In this document: one piece after another, positions 24,529 through 33,552 of the stretch | How positions within the stretch are numbered: the first letter of the stretch is position 1 | Layout: every line of letters starts with the position of its first letter | NCBI GenBank assembly: GCA_036386415.1 | Contig: DASVVT010000076.1 | Location: forward strand, 1 to 60,737 | From: DASVVT01 sp036386415 | Lineage (GTDB): Bacteria > Acidobacteriota > Blastocatellia > Pyrinomonadales > Pyrinomonadaceae | Reading direction: 5' to 3' | DNA length: 60,737 bases | Notes under the pieces: generated by a model | Seen by the model: the letters and a program-made list of their open reading frames with translations, nothing else | What the model was told of the DNA's origin: nothing | Databases searched by the model: none | Translations under genes and position numbers: made by a program

Positions 24529-25239
24529 ATGACACACAAACGCGCTTGCGACCTTTCCACCGAAGACCGCGCCGACATCATACGCCAACTCCCCCTCAGT
24601 GCGGGAATGAGTGAAGCCTTACTTGAAAGAATGGCTGCCAATTCCACTGCTCTGGACTACCGTCGCCGACGCTTCATTTACCGTGCGGGCGATGCGGCAG
24701 ACGCGCTCTACCTCATCGTTTACGGTCGCGTCAAGCTCTGCCGCATCGAGCAAGAGACGGCGCGTGAAGCCGTCATAGACATCCTGCCCGCTGGCTCGCT
24801 CTTCGGCGAATCGGCGCTTTACGCGGACAATTCACGCGAGAACTGCGCCATCACGTACGAGAGCTCGCGCCTGCTGCGTATTCCTGTGGGGGCGTTTCAA
24901 GAGGGGATGATCGAACATCGCGACCTTTATGATTACACCTTCCGCCTTATCGGTCAACGCCTTGCGCAGGCCGAGCGGCGCGTCGCCAACTTCGCGCTCG
25001 ACGCCATCCCGGCGCGTCTCGAGAAGCTGTTGGTCGAATATTCCACACGCTACGGCGTCCACGAGACGGGCGGCGTGCTGATAGACATTCCCCTTCCCCA
25101 CCGCGAAATCGCCTCCATCGTCGGCTCCACGCGCGAGAGCGTGACCGTCCGCTTGAACGCCATGCGCCGCCAAGGTATCATCGACTTCGTTAACCGTAAG
25201 ATTCTGATTAAACGTCCGGAGTCGCTGATAGCAGCCTGA
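24529..25239 (+). CDS. Crp/Fnr-family transcription regulator
   Basis: 236 residues. Cyclic-nucleotide-binding jelly roll ~25-135 (RAGDAADALYLIVYGRVKLC, GSLFGESALY with the PBC-like glycine turn), dimer helix ~135-165, winged helix at the C-terminus (LPHREIASIVGSTRESVTVR is the recognition part). No N-terminal cysteine cluster of the Fnr kind, so oxygen sensing is unlikely; the effector could be cAMP, another ligand or none. It controls an unknown regulon. Followed by family B element B2. Confidence 0.93.
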   Translation: MTHKRACDLSTEDRADIIRQLPLSAGMSEALLERMAANSTALDYRRRRFIYRAGDAADALYLIVYGRVKLCRIEQETAREAVIDILPAGSLFGESALYADNSRENCAITYESSRLLRIPVGAFQEGMIEHRDLYDYTFRLIGQRLAQAERRVANFALDAIPARLEKLLVEYSTRYGVHETGGVLIDIPLPHREIASIVGSTRESVTVRLNAMRRQGIIDFVNRKILIKRPESLIAA

Positions 25240-25247
25240 ATAAGAAT

Positions 25248-25358
25248 TTGTCAGTAGTCAGTGGTCAGTTGTCCGTTGTTTGTGTAGCGCGCCTTGAGTC
25301 CTGAAGATTCAAGTACGGGTAGCGAAACAACGGACTACTGACCACTGACCACGGACAG
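25248..25358. repeat. Family B heptad hairpin B2
   Basis: Arms of CAGTAGT/CAGTGGT/CAGTTGT units and the inverse; loop CCTTGAGTCCTGAAGATTCA then AGTACGGGTAGCGAAACAAC. The right arm ends 9 bases before the yacG start codon, leaving no room for a Shine-Dalgarno site other than the arm itself. Confidence 0.92.
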
Positions 25359-25367
25359 CTTTTACTT

Positions 25368-25559
25368 ATGAAGTGTCCGATCTGTGGGAAGCCCTCCCAG
25401 TGGCAAGATAATCCAACACGCCCTTTCTGCTCCGAGCGCTGCAAGCTGATCGATTTCGGTCGCTGGGCTGACGAAGAATACACCGTGCCCGCCACCGAAA
25501 CGATGCCTTCAGCCGAAAGCCTCGAAGCGCACGAAGAAGAGACGGAAAGGCGAAAGTAA
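25368..25559 (+). CDS. yacG: DNA gyrase inhibitor YacG-like zinc protein
   Basis: 63 residues, typical. Zinc site C3-x2-C6 (KCPICGK) and C21-x3-C25 (PFCSERCKLIDFGRW), an exact YacG signature; the C-terminal ~25 residues are acidic and disordered. In E. coli, YacG binds GyrB and blocks DNA binding. The gene is bracketed on both sides by family B elements with opposite loops. The bases before the ATG are GACAGCTTTTACTT, with no ribosome site. Confidence 0.92.
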   Translation: MKCPICGKPSQWQDNPTRPFCSERCKLIDFGRWADEEYTVPATETMPSAESLEAHEEETERRK

Positions 25560-25563
25560 AGAT

Positions 25564-25673
25564 TTGTCCGTGGTCAGTGGTCAGTTGTCCGTGGTTTCGC
25601 TACCCGTACTTGAAGCTGGCTGACACAAGTTGCGCTAGATAAACAACTGACAACTGACCACGGACAACTGACA
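25564..25673. repeat. Family B heptad hairpin B3, loop inverted
   Basis: Arms GTCCGTG/GTCAGTG/GTCAGTT and the inverse. The loop begins TTTCGCTACCCGTACTTGAA, which is the inverse complement of the end of the B1 and B2 loops. The right arm ends about 10 bases before the redoxin start codon, with the same GACAGCTTTTA-TT sequence as before yacG. Confidence 0.92.
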
Positions 25674-25682
25674 GCTTTTATT

Positions 25683-26318
25683 ATGAAGTCTGCTTTTCTT
25701 GATTCTATTCATACGCGAGGACGGGTGTCGGGCATGCTCGTCTCTCTGTTTGTTCTTCTATTATTTGCCGCCTGCAAAGGGGCTCCGGCGCCTGAGGTCG
25801 CCAAGCCCGCTGCGCCAAAGGCCACGCCGACGCCCGTGCCGCAGCGAGCGGCCAGGCCACAACCCTCCGTCGTCACGCCGGGCAGCGCAAAGGTTGAGCA
25901 GTACGGCTTCACGCTGCTCGATAATCGTCGCCAGAAGCTTTCAGATTACGCAGGTCAAGTGGTCGTGCTCGATTTTTACGCGACCTGGTGCCCGCCCTGC
26001 CGTGAAGAGACGCCGCACCTGGTCTCGCTGCAAAAGCGTTACGGCGCGCAAGGTCTGCACGTCATCGGCCTCAACGTTGGCGGCCCCGAAGATCGCTACA
26101 AAGTGCCGGAGTACGTCGAAGAGTTCAAGATTCAGTACACGCTCGGCTTCCCCGATCCACAGCTGACAGCCCAGTATCTTTCGGACGATGACAGGATTCC
26201 CCAGGCCTTCGTCTTTGATCGCAAAGGCCGTCTCGTCAAACGCTTTATCAGCTACGACAACACGATGCCCGCAGAACTGGAGCGCATCGTGCAGAATGCG
26301 CTCAACACCGGAGAATGA
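25683..26318 (+). CDS. TlpA-family thiol-disulfide redoxin lipoprotein
   Basis: 211 residues. Signal peptide with lipobox LLFAAC, lipidated Cys31, then a Pro/Ala/Thr-rich linker (~34-65). The thioredoxin-like domain begins at ~68 with VVVLDFYATWCPPCREE; CxxC at 103 and 106 is the redox pair, and cis-Pro is in RIPQAFVFD. Periplasmic, probably keeping cysteines reduced for cytochrome or other maturation. Start ATG follows repeat B3 without a Shine-Dalgarno site. C2 repeat lies after the stop. Confidence 0.93.
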   Translation: MKSAFLDSIHTRGRVSGMLVSLFVLLLFAACKGAPAPEVAKPAAPKATPTPVPQRAARPQPSVVTPGSAKVEQYGFTLLDNRRQKLSDYAGQVVVLDFYATWCPPCREETPHLVSLQKRYGAQGLHVIGLNVGGPEDRYKVPEYVEEFKIQYTLGFPDPQLTAQYLSDDDRIPQAFVFDRKGRLVKRFISYDNTMPAELERIVQNALNTGE

Positions 26319-26321
26319 AGA

Positions 26322-26424
26322 GCAATGATGAATGAGGAATGATGAATGATGAATTAAAGAAAGACCGCAAGCTGCACCTTCTTTCTTTTCATTCATCATT
26401 CCGCATTCATCATTCATCATTTCA
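26322..26424. repeat. Family C heptad hairpin C2
   Basis: Left AATGATG AATGAGG AATGATG AATGATG, right arm inverse (CATTCATCATTCCGCATTCA), loop AAAGAAAGACCGCAAGCTGC. It begins 4 bp after the redoxin stop and ends about 5 bp before the GH15 start. Confidence 0.88.
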
Positions 26425-26429
26425 CATAT

Positions 26430-28457
26430 ATGCCGCGCGACATTCCCGTCGGTAATGGCTCGCTGCTCGTCGCTTTTGACGAGTTCTACCAGATTCGCGA
26501 CCTCTATTTCCCTTACGTCGGCAGGGAGAACCACTCGGAGGGACATCCGTTTCGCTTCGGCGTGTGGGTGGCGGGCGCGTTCTCCTGGGTGAGTGATGCC
26601 GCATGGACGCGCGAGCTGCGTTATCTGCCGGAAACGCTCGTCACGGAAGTGCGTCTCCTCAACGCTGAGCTTGGCATCGAGATCGTCTCAAATGATGCGG
26701 TCGACGTGAGTGAGAATGTTTTCGTGCGCTGCCTGCGCGTGCGGAATCTAAGGGACAAGCCGTGCGAGGTGCGTCTCTTCTTCCACCACGATTTCTACAT
26801 CTCGGAATCGGAGGTCGGCGATACGGCCTACTTCGACCCGGAGACGCAGGCGCTGATTCACTACAAAGGGCAGCGATACTTTTTGATCTCGACCGACGCG
26901 CCGGAGGGCATCGAGAGTTTTGCGACCGGACGGAAAGCGTTCCGTGGCGCGGAAGGCACATGGCGCGATGCGGAGGACGGGCAACTGGCCTTGAGCGCGA
27001 TCACGGAGGGGTCTGTCGATTCCACCATCGCGCGCACGCTCAACATCGACGCGGGCGCATCCTCGGAGATGTTTTACTGGATCGCCGCCGGTACTTCCTA
27101 CAGCGCGGTCGCGCAGCTCAATCGTTTCGTGCGTGTGCGTCACCCGCGCACGCTGATCGAACGCACGGGTGATTACTGGCGTGCGTGGGTCAACAAGAAC
27201 GAGACGGATTTCGGCAACCTGCCTGTGGATGTGGTGCGTCTCTTCAAACGCTCGCTCCTAGTGGTGCGCACGCAGATCGATTCCGGCGGTGCGATCATCG
27301 CGGCCAACGATTCGGACGTGACCCTCCGCGCGACGGATCATTACAGCTACCTGTGGCCGCGCGACGGCGCGCTCGTCGCCTACGCCCTAGACCTCGCAGG
27401 TTATTCCAATCTCACGCGCTCCTTCTTTGACCTCTGCGGGCGGATCATCAAGACGGAAGGATATTTTTTACAGAAGTACAACGCGGACGGCTCGCCCGCC
27501 TCAAGCTGGCACGCTTCGTGGGACCCGTTCACGAAAGAGCGTCTGTTTCCGATCCAGGAGGACGAGACGGCGCTCGTGCTGTGGGCGCTGTGGAATCACT
27601 ACGACGAGTTTCGCGACATAGAGTTTGCCAAAAAACTTTATCGCCCGCTGATTACATGCGCCGCAGATTTCATGGTTCGCTTCCGCGACGCGAAGACGGG
27701 CTTGCCGCTGCCCTCCTGGAACCTTTGGGAAGACCGGCGCGCCATACACACCTTCACCTGCGCCACGGTCTTCGGCGGCCTGCGCGCTGCCGCCAGCTTC
27801 GCACGACTCTTCGGCGAGACCGACATCGCATCTCAATACGAGACGGCGGCTCAAGAGGTGCGCGAAGGGATGCGCGCTCACCTTTATCGACCGGAGATAA
27901 AACGCTTCGCTCGCTCGATTACGCCCCGCGCGGGCGGCGGGTTTGATGTTGACCCGATCATCGACGCCTCGCTCTTCGGCATCTTTTACTTCGGAGCGTT
28001 TGCGCCGAACGACCCGATGGTTAAGGAGACCATGCGCGCCGTGGAAGATCGTCTCTGGGCTCGGACGGATGTGGGAGGCTGCGCGCGTTATGAAGCGGAC
28101 GGCTACATGCGCGTCTCGGATGATGTCGAGCGCGTGCCCGGCAACCCCTGGTTCATCTGCACGCTCTGGCTGGCAGATTACCGCATCGCCACCGCGCATA
28201 CGCTCGAAGACCTGGAGCGCGCCGTAGAGATTCTGGAATGGACTGTGGCGCGCGCGCTGCCTTCGGGCGTGCTCGCCGAACAGGTCGATCCACTGACGGG
28301 TGCGCCCGTCTCCGTCTCGCCGCTCACGTGGTCGCATTCGACGGTCGTCGCCACCGTCATGGCCTACCTGCGCAAACTGGAAGCCCTGCTCGCATGCCAG
28401 ACCTGCGGTCGTCCCCTCTTCCGCTATGATCGGCGCGCGCGCAGAGTGTACGGGTAA
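26430..28457 (+). CDS. Glycoside hydrolase family 15 (glucoamylase-like)
   Basis: 675 residues, no signal peptide. N-terminal beta-sandwich (~1-270: PVGNGSLLVAFDEFYQIRDL, RFGVWVAG), then an (alpha/alpha)6 barrel with SYLWPRDGALVAYALDLAGY, the acid-catalyst region FPIQEDETALVLWAL and the base region LPSGVLAEQVDPLTG. The family hydrolyses alpha-glucosides such as trehalose, maltodextrin or glucuronan, so the substrate is undetermined. The C-terminus has a CxxC (LLACQTCGRPLFR), an uncommon addition that could bind a metal. No ribosome site is visible before the ATG because element C2 occupies it. Confidence 0.93.
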   Translation: MPRDIPVGNGSLLVAFDEFYQIRDLYFPYVGRENHSEGHPFRFGVWVAGAFSWVSDAAWTRELRYLPETLVTEVRLLNAELGIEIVSNDAVDVSENVFVRCLRVRNLRDKPCEVRLFFHHDFYISESEVGDTAYFDPETQALIHYKGQRYFLISTDAPEGIESFATGRKAFRGAEGTWRDAEDGQLALSAITEGSVDSTIARTLNIDAGASSEMFYWIAAGTSYSAVAQLNRFVRVRHPRTLIERTGDYWRAWVNKNETDFGNLPVDVVRLFKRSLLVVRTQIDSGGAIIAANDSDVTLRATDHYSYLWPRDGALVAYALDLAGYSNLTRSFFDLCGRIIKTEGYFLQKYNADGSPASSWHASWDPFTKERLFPIQEDETALVLWALWNHYDEFRDIEFAKKLYRPLITCAADFMVRFRDAKTGLPLPSWNLWEDRRAIHTFTCATVFGGLRAAASFARLFGETDIASQYETAAQEVREGMRAHLYRPEIKRFARSITPRAGGGFDVDPIIDASLFGIFYFGAFAPNDPMVKETMRAVEDRLWARTDVGGCARYEADGYMRVSDDVERVPGNPWFICTLWLADYRIATAHTLEDLERAVEILEWTVARALPSGVLAEQVDPLTGAPVSVSPLTWSHSTVVATVMAYLRKLEALLACQTCGRPLFRYDRRARRVYG

Positions 28458-28621
28458 TATTCAGATTTACATGAAGAGTGTGCATATACGCGCCACGCGA
28501 GCGGCGGTAGAAACGGCAAGCTCACGAATGATGCGCGCCCCGGGCGAGTTGTTCCAGAGTGGCCGATGGTTAATAATAAACCCGCATCTGATCTATTATT
28601 GTCGATCAGGGTGGAGTCATT

Positions 28622-30049
28622 GTGAGAAGAGCGAAGATTCTTGCCACGCTGGGGCCTGCATCGCGCGACCCCGTGGTATTGGGAGCGATGCTGGCGGCGG
28701 GTATTAACGGCGTGCGCATCAACATGTCGCACGGGACGCAGGACGAGCACGCGGAGAACATACGGCGCGCGCGTGCCGCTGCCGAGACGATGAAGCGCCC
28801 GCTCTCCGTGCTCGTCGATCTCTCAGGCCCGAAGATCAGAACGGGCGTGCTCAAGAATGGTCAGCCCGTTTTGTTAGAAGCCGGTTCGCTGTTCACGATC
28901 ACAACGCGTTCTGTCGCGGGCGATGCGCATGAGGTCTCGACCAACTACCCCGGAATGGCGCGCGACCTACGCCCCGGCGTGCGCCTGCTCCTGGACGACG
29001 GCGCAATCGAGCTTCGCGTCGAGCGTACGACCGAGACGGATGTCGTGGCACGCGTTATCAACGGCGGAACCTTGGGCGAGCGCAAGGGCATCAATCTGCC
29101 CGGCATAGAGCTTCCGATCCCATCTTTGACGGACAAAGACCGGCGCGACTTACAGTGGGCCGTGCGCCAGAATGCTGACTACATCGCGCTCTCATTCGTC
29201 CGCCGCGCGAAGGATTGCCGCGAGGCACAGGCACTCATCAAGGCGGCTGGAGGAAGCGCGCCGCTCGTCGCCAAGATAGAGATGGCGCAGGCGATAGATC
29301 ATCTGGACGAGATCATGGAGGCCACCGACGGGGTGATGGTCGCGCGCGGCGACCTCGGCGTCGAAACCAGCGTGGAGCTTGTCCCCGTCTATCAGAAGCG
29401 CATCATCGAACAGGCGAACGTCGCCGGTAAGCTCGTCATCACGGCCACGCAGATGCTGCAATCTATGGTCACGAACCCGCGCCCCACGCGCGCCGAATCC
29501 ACGGACGTGGCGAACGCCGTGTGGGATGGCACGGACGCACTAATGCTCTCGAACGAGACGGCGATCGGGCAATATCCGATTCCGGCGGTGGCGACGATGG
29601 CGCGGATCATCGAATCAGCAGAGACAGGCAGGAAGGGCGCATCGCATGCGCGCGAGATGTGGATGGGTAAGCAGTCCGGCAAATTCAGCCGCGCGCTCTG
29701 CGAGGCAGCAGCCTTCGCCGCCGAAGAGATGACCGCCAAGACCATTGCCGTCTTCACGGAGTCTGGATTGATGGCACGCCGCCTCTCGGCGCTGCGCCCC
29801 GAACAGCGCATCATCGCGCTCACGCCCTCAAAGGAGGTGCGCAATGAGCTGGCTCTGGTGTGGGGCGTCGAATCCGCGCTGCACGACTGTTGTGAGAAGG
29901 CCGAAGAACTGATAGAGATCGGCGATAGGACGCTGCTGGAAGCGGGCATCGCTCAGCAGGGTGAGCTAGTCGTGTTGATGGCTGGCCGTCTCTCAGGGAT
30001 GGGACTATCCAGTTCCATGAAGCTCCACTATGTCGGTGAAACCGCGTAG
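28622..30049 (+). CDS. pyk: Pyruvate kinase
   Basis: Last step of glycolysis, phosphoenolpyruvate + ADP to pyruvate + ATP. 475 residues from a GTG (RRAKILATLGPASRD), usual length. Motifs: GVRINMSHG, VDLSGPKIRTG, SFVRRAKDCREA, the active-site region APLVAKIEMAQAIDHLDEI, ARGDLGVET, TATQMLQSM and DGTDALMLSNETA. Convergent with the VWA gene, only 38 bp separating the stops. Confidence 0.97.
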   Translation: MRRAKILATLGPASRDPVVLGAMLAAGINGVRINMSHGTQDEHAENIRRARAAAETMKRPLSVLVDLSGPKIRTGVLKNGQPVLLEAGSLFTITTRSVAGDAHEVSTNYPGMARDLRPGVRLLLDDGAIELRVERTTETDVVARVINGGTLGERKGINLPGIELPIPSLTDKDRRDLQWAVRQNADYIALSFVRRAKDCREAQALIKAAGGSAPLVAKIEMAQAIDHLDEIMEATDGVMVARGDLGVETSVELVPVYQKRIIEQANVAGKLVITATQMLQSMVTNPRPTRAESTDVANAVWDGTDALMLSNETAIGQYPIPAVATMARIIESAETGRKGASHAREMWMGKQSGKFSRALCEAAAFAAEEMTAKTIAVFTESGLMARRLSALRPEQRIIALTPSKEVRNELALVWGVESALHDCCEKAEELIEIGDRTLLEAGIAQQGELVVLMAGRLSGMGLSSSMKLHYVGETA

Positions 30050-30087
30050 CAATCATCCAACCTCGCCCGACAACCCATGCGTGGCGG

Positions 30088-31131
30088 TCAGCGTCGATTC
30101 GCATTGGCATAGTATCCTTCACGGCTTCGCACCGAAAGATGGCGCAGTTCCGGCGGAGCGTCCGCCGCCAGGTTGAGCTTGATCTTGATGCGATGCCATT
30201 CACGGTCAGCGGGGTGGCGCGCTGGAGGTTTGAACCCTATCGAATACTGGTGGCGCAGCTCAGCCGCGATAAGGTTGAAGGCATGACGCACTTCGCTCGA
30301 TTTTTCGGGATACAAGCTAACTCCGCCGCCGCTCATTGCTAACTCGTCAAGAATACCCTTGCCCTGAAGGCCAAGGGTGCTCCAATCCGGTGCGCTGCTC
30401 AATCCCACAGCATAGACCAACATGTCGGATTCTCTCACCAACTGGCGCAACTCTTTGAAGGTGTATTGCGAAGCGTTGTCCTGTCCATCGCTGATCAAGA
30501 TCATCGCGCGTTTGGGATGCCTGCTCCGGGCGAGCTTTTCAGCGCCCAAGTAGCAGGCATCATAAAAGGCCGTGCTATGCCCCTTGGGCCCGACCGCTCC
30601 GATCTTAGCGAGAGCGGCATTGATCTCTTTAATATCGTTCGTCCAATCCGCCATGAGCTGAGGCCGCTCATTGAAACCGATGAGAAAATATTCGTTCGAC
30701 CTGTTGCCCTGCTGTATGAAACGCAAGATCGCTTCGTTGAACAGGGTCTTCATCAGTTCGCGCATGCGGGGATCAAACATTGACCTCGAGACATCTAATA
30801 TGATGCCAACGCTGACCGGCTCGTCCTGCCCCTTGAAGTAAGTAATCTCCTGCGGCGCTTTATCTTCGAGCACGGAAAAGTTGCTTTTATCCAGACCCGT
30901 CACATAACCGCCACGGTTATTCGTGACCGTCACGCTGAATACGACCGCCCCGGCATCCTCTCGCTGTTGCGTCGGCGCAGCAGAAGCAGCAGGAGGAGAA
31001 GGCCCGACAGATGTTTGCTGAGCGAGGGCGTGAGCCCCTGATATGTTGAAAGCTAATGGGATGAAGGCAAGAGACGTGAGGAGTCGCAGGAGGCCGCGAG
31101 CCGCTTTCGATGGCAGATAACTCATGACCAC
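30088..31131 (-). CDS. Secreted VWFA-domain protein
   Basis: 347 residues. Signal peptide ~1-38 (LTSLAFIPLAFNISGAHALAQ). A short beta domain (VTVTNNRGGYVTGLDKSNFS, EDKAPQEITYF) precedes a von Willebrand A domain; metal-adhesion residues are in GIILDVSRSM (DxSxS), with the third in ILISDGQDN. This two-part VWFA-related protein is frequent in Acidobacteriota genomes. Extracytoplasmic binding or scaffold role; partner unknown. Confidence 0.9.
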   Translation of the reverse strand: MVMSYLPSKAARGLLRLLTSLAFIPLAFNISGAHALAQQTSVGPSPPAASAAPTQQREDAGAVVFSVTVTNNRGGYVTGLDKSNFSVLEDKAPQEITYFKGQDEPVSVGIILDVSRSMFDPRMRELMKTLFNEAILRFIQQGNRSNEYFLIGFNERPQLMADWTNDIKEINAALAKIGAVGPKGHSTAFYDACYLGAEKLARSRHPKRAMILISDGQDNASQYTFKELRQLVRESDMLVYAVGLSSAPDWSTLGLQGKGILDELAMSGGGVSLYPEKSSEVRHAFNLIAAELRHQYSIGFKPPARHPADREWHRIKIKLNLAADAPPELRHLSVRSREGYYANANRR

Positions 31132-31199
31132 CTATCCTTTTGTCTGTAGAGTTGGCTGGACTCTGGAAGGGGAGACGCCTGTTATGGAAGCTTAGGCTG

Positions 31200-32225
31200 C
31201 TACTCGGCGCTGAGCATCTGGCCGACAGGCTCTTTCGCCTTGGTAGGCGTCTGCGCCTGCGGCATCTCGCTGGGCGTCTTCTGCGGGTTGCGCCAGTTGT
31301 CGAGGATGCCGACCTGATGCACGCATTGAAGCGTGCAAGTCGGGGCACACCACTTCTCTGTGCTGTACTCGCGCTTGAAATCTTCCATCGTATACTCTTC
31401 GAGCGGGATGCCCGGATAACCGCGCTGCTGCGAGCACCAGTGAACCAGACCCTCTTCGCAGATGTAGAGATAGCGTGCTCCGGCGCGGCAGCGCCAGTTG
31501 TAGGGCTTGCCCTCTGCGATGCTGTCCTGAAACCAGTTGAGCCGCGCGTGATCTTTATTGCCGAGTTTCTTGACGGCCTGGAAAATCTCTTTCTCTCTGT
31601 CCGAGAGCGGCTTCAATGTTCCGTCGTGGTCGTGTATGACGCCGACCGTGGTCGAAAAGCCCAACTCGACGGCGCGATGCGCGATGGTCAAAGCATCCTC
31701 AGGCGTCTTGATGCCGCCGCCGATCACAGAGTTGATGTTGATGTGAAAGTTTGCGTGCTCGGCCAGGTGCTGCAACTTCCTATCTAGGTTCTTAAGACTC
31801 TTCTTCGAGACCTCGTCCGGCTCGACGTTGTCGATGCTGATCTGTAGATATTCAAGCCCGGCGTCATTCAATCTACGGATGCGCTCCGGCGTGAAGTAGT
31901 AGCCGTTGGAGATGAGACCGGCGATCATGCCGCGCGAGCGGATGTGGCGAATGATGTCGTCAAGCCCAGGGTGCATCAGGGGCTCGCCCCCCGAAATGGT
32001 GATGACGGAGGTGCCGAGGTCGGCCAGTTTGTCCAGCCGCCGCTTCATGACATCGAGCGGGACGGGCTCCGATACCTTGTCGTACTCGTTGCAGTAGCCG
32101 CAGGCCAGATTGCAGCGGCGCATCGGGATGATGTGCGCGAGCACGGGATGGTTAGGCGAGAGCAGACCGCGGGAAATAAAGCTCGCCTCGCGTAACTTGA
32201 GCCTGAGAAATGTGCTTCTCTTCAT
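31200..32225 (-). CDS. Radical SAM protein with C-terminal Cys-rich (SPASM-like) part
   Basis: 341 residues from MKRSTFLRLKLREASF (ATG at 32223-32225; the frame runs 16 codons further without support). Cluster motif CNLACGYC (Cx3Cx2C), SGGEPLMHPGLDD, and SVIGGGIKTPED. The C-terminal part has C-x-A-G-A-R-Y-L-Y-I-C-E, HWCSQQRGYPG and CAPTCTLQCVH: enough cysteines for one auxiliary cluster. Similar to HpnH/MoaA-like modification enzymes; substrate unknown. The ~45 C-terminal residues are linker-like. Confidence 0.88.
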   Translation of the reverse strand: MKRSTFLRLKLREASFISRGLLSPNHPVLAHIIPMRRCNLACGYCNEYDKVSEPVPLDVMKRRLDKLADLGTSVITISGGEPLMHPGLDDIIRHIRSRGMIAGLISNGYYFTPERIRRLNDAGLEYLQISIDNVEPDEVSKKSLKNLDRKLQHLAEHANFHININSVIGGGIKTPEDALTIAHRAVELGFSTTVGVIHDHDGTLKPLSDREKEIFQAVKKLGNKDHARLNWFQDSIAEGKPYNWRCRAGARYLYICEEGLVHWCSQQRGYPGIPLEEYTMEDFKREYSTEKWCAPTCTLQCVHQVGILDNWRNPQKTPSEMPQAQTPTKAKEPVGQMLSAE

Positions 32226-32438
32226 TGAGCCTTGATGGAGACGCGCGCGCTTCGAGCGAGAGGCGTGTCCCACGACCAGTCGTTATGCAATGACAATGCC
32301 TCTGAAGGATATGCGAGAGGCGCGCCTAAAGCAAGAACGCGCACCATTCGACATTTCAGTGTAAATAGCGAAGGGCTCCGGTATTTTACGCCAGAACCCT
32401 TGTGCTCTGCGGGAAGACTTGGGCGGAAGCGGAAACCT

Positions 32439-33137
32439 TTAACTCTTGATCTTCTTCACGTCCGAGCCAAGCTGAAGTCGGAACTCGTCGAGCGAGACGC
32501 CCGCATTGCGTTCCACTTCGGTCAGGCGCACGGTGGTCGCGTCATCGTTCTTCTCGACGACCTTGGTCTGGATGGGCATGCCGTTGCCATCAACCCATAC
32601 CTCTGCGTACTTGTAGCTCGCGCCACCCTTCGGCACGAGCTTGATGTGTGTGGTGCGTACTCCGCCCCACAGCGTCTCTTCACGTATGTCCTGCACGGGC
32701 TCGAAGCGCGCGACGAGTTGCTGCCGCGACATATTCAAGAAGTCGAGCGCATTGCCCATCTTGTTCCGGTTTGACCTCGCGCTGCCGACATAGGCCGTGT
32801 TAAGTCGCGACTTGTAGAGCGTATACTGACCATCAGCGACGGCCAGAATCTCTCCGAGCGGCTTCTGCCAGTCAACGCGTACATAGGCGCTACGTCCCGC
32901 CGCAGGCTTATAGACGACCTTGCCGCTATACCTGTCTGTATCTCTGATCTGCGCGTTGTATTTCTCCATGCTGAGATTGGCGCGCAAAGATGTCAGACTC
33001 CGACGGTTGCGCTCCATGTTGTTCAGCAGAGAACTGACCAAACCTGCGCCCTGCGCATTAACACTGGTGGGGAAGGTGACGGCGATTGTACCCACCAGAA
33101 GGGCGACAATCAGGCCGAGGGGAGCTAGCTTCTTCAT
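32439..33137 (-). CDS. LolA-like outer-membrane lipoprotein-sorting protein
   Basis: 232 residues from MKKLAPLGLIVALLVG (ATG 3133-type position 33135-33137, with AAGGAGA 6 bases upstream). Signal peptide to about VNAQG. The rest is the half-barrel of LolA/LolB type (MERNRRSLTSLRANLSMEKY, GKVVYKPAAGRSAYVRVDW, YKYAEVWVDGNGMPIQTKV). Would carry lipoproteins or lipid-like cargo through the periplasm; many such proteins in this phylum have not been tested. Adjacent to a small membrane protein. Confidence 0.85.
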   Translation of the reverse strand: MKKLAPLGLIVALLVGTIAVTFPTSVNAQGAGLVSSLLNNMERNRRSLTSLRANLSMEKYNAQIRDTDRYSGKVVYKPAAGRSAYVRVDWQKPLGEILAVADGQYTLYKSRLNTAYVGSARSNRNKMGNALDFLNMSRQQLVARFEPVQDIREETLWGGVRTTHIKLVPKGGASYKYAEVWVDGNGMPIQTKVVEKNDDATTVRLTEVERNAGVSLDEFRLQLGSDVKKIKS

Positions 33138-33204
33138 AAACATCTCCTTCAAGAAAAACGACTCTTGCCCAGAGACAACAAATCCGGGCGATTATATTGA
33201 ATGA

Positions 33205-33552
33205 TTAGCGTATGTCAACCTCGAAAGCGACGATTTTGCCAGTTTCGTCCCGCCGCTCGCGCACGTCCGCGACCTCTGTTTCAGGCCGCCCGGTCATGTG
33301 GCGCACGCGACGTTCGATTTCGCCTCTATCCATCTCACTGGAAACGGCTTCGGGACCGACGAGCAGGTGCACCGAGGCGAACCGGCTTTGATGCTGCCCG
33401 TTGGAGCCAAGTTCGCTGTATTCAAACCAGCTTTTCGGCGTCAGGAAAACAAAAGCGAGGATTAATACGCACAATACGTCATATTGCCATGTTGTTCGCC
33501 CGTAAGGCCACAGCAAAATGTTCTTAATGGTGTGAAAAAAGAGTTTCATCAT
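33205..33552 (-). CDS. Small single-pass membrane protein next to the LolA-like gene
   Basis: 115 residues. The start may be Met1 or Met2. One membrane segment (DVLCVLILAFVFLTP, ~24-40) with a short basic N-terminal part (FHTIKNILLWPYGRTTWQY), then an outside domain of ~75 residues with SRFASVHLLVGPEAVSSEMD and RHMTGRPETEVADVRERRDE. It ends 68 bp before the LolA-like start on the same strand. Not recognised as a named family. Confidence 0.72.
   Translation of the reverse strand: MMKLFFHTIKNILLWPYGRTTWQYDVLCVLILAFVFLTPKSWFEYSELGSNGQHQSRFASVHLLVGPEAVSSEMDRGEIERRVRHMTGRPETEVADVRERRDETGKIVAFEVDIR

Noticed and set aside
24162..24614. A 150-codon plus frame upstream of the Crp-family gene
   Set aside because: Starts inside the cyclase gene, crosses the AT-rich promoter region and runs into the regulator out of frame, without protein-like composition.
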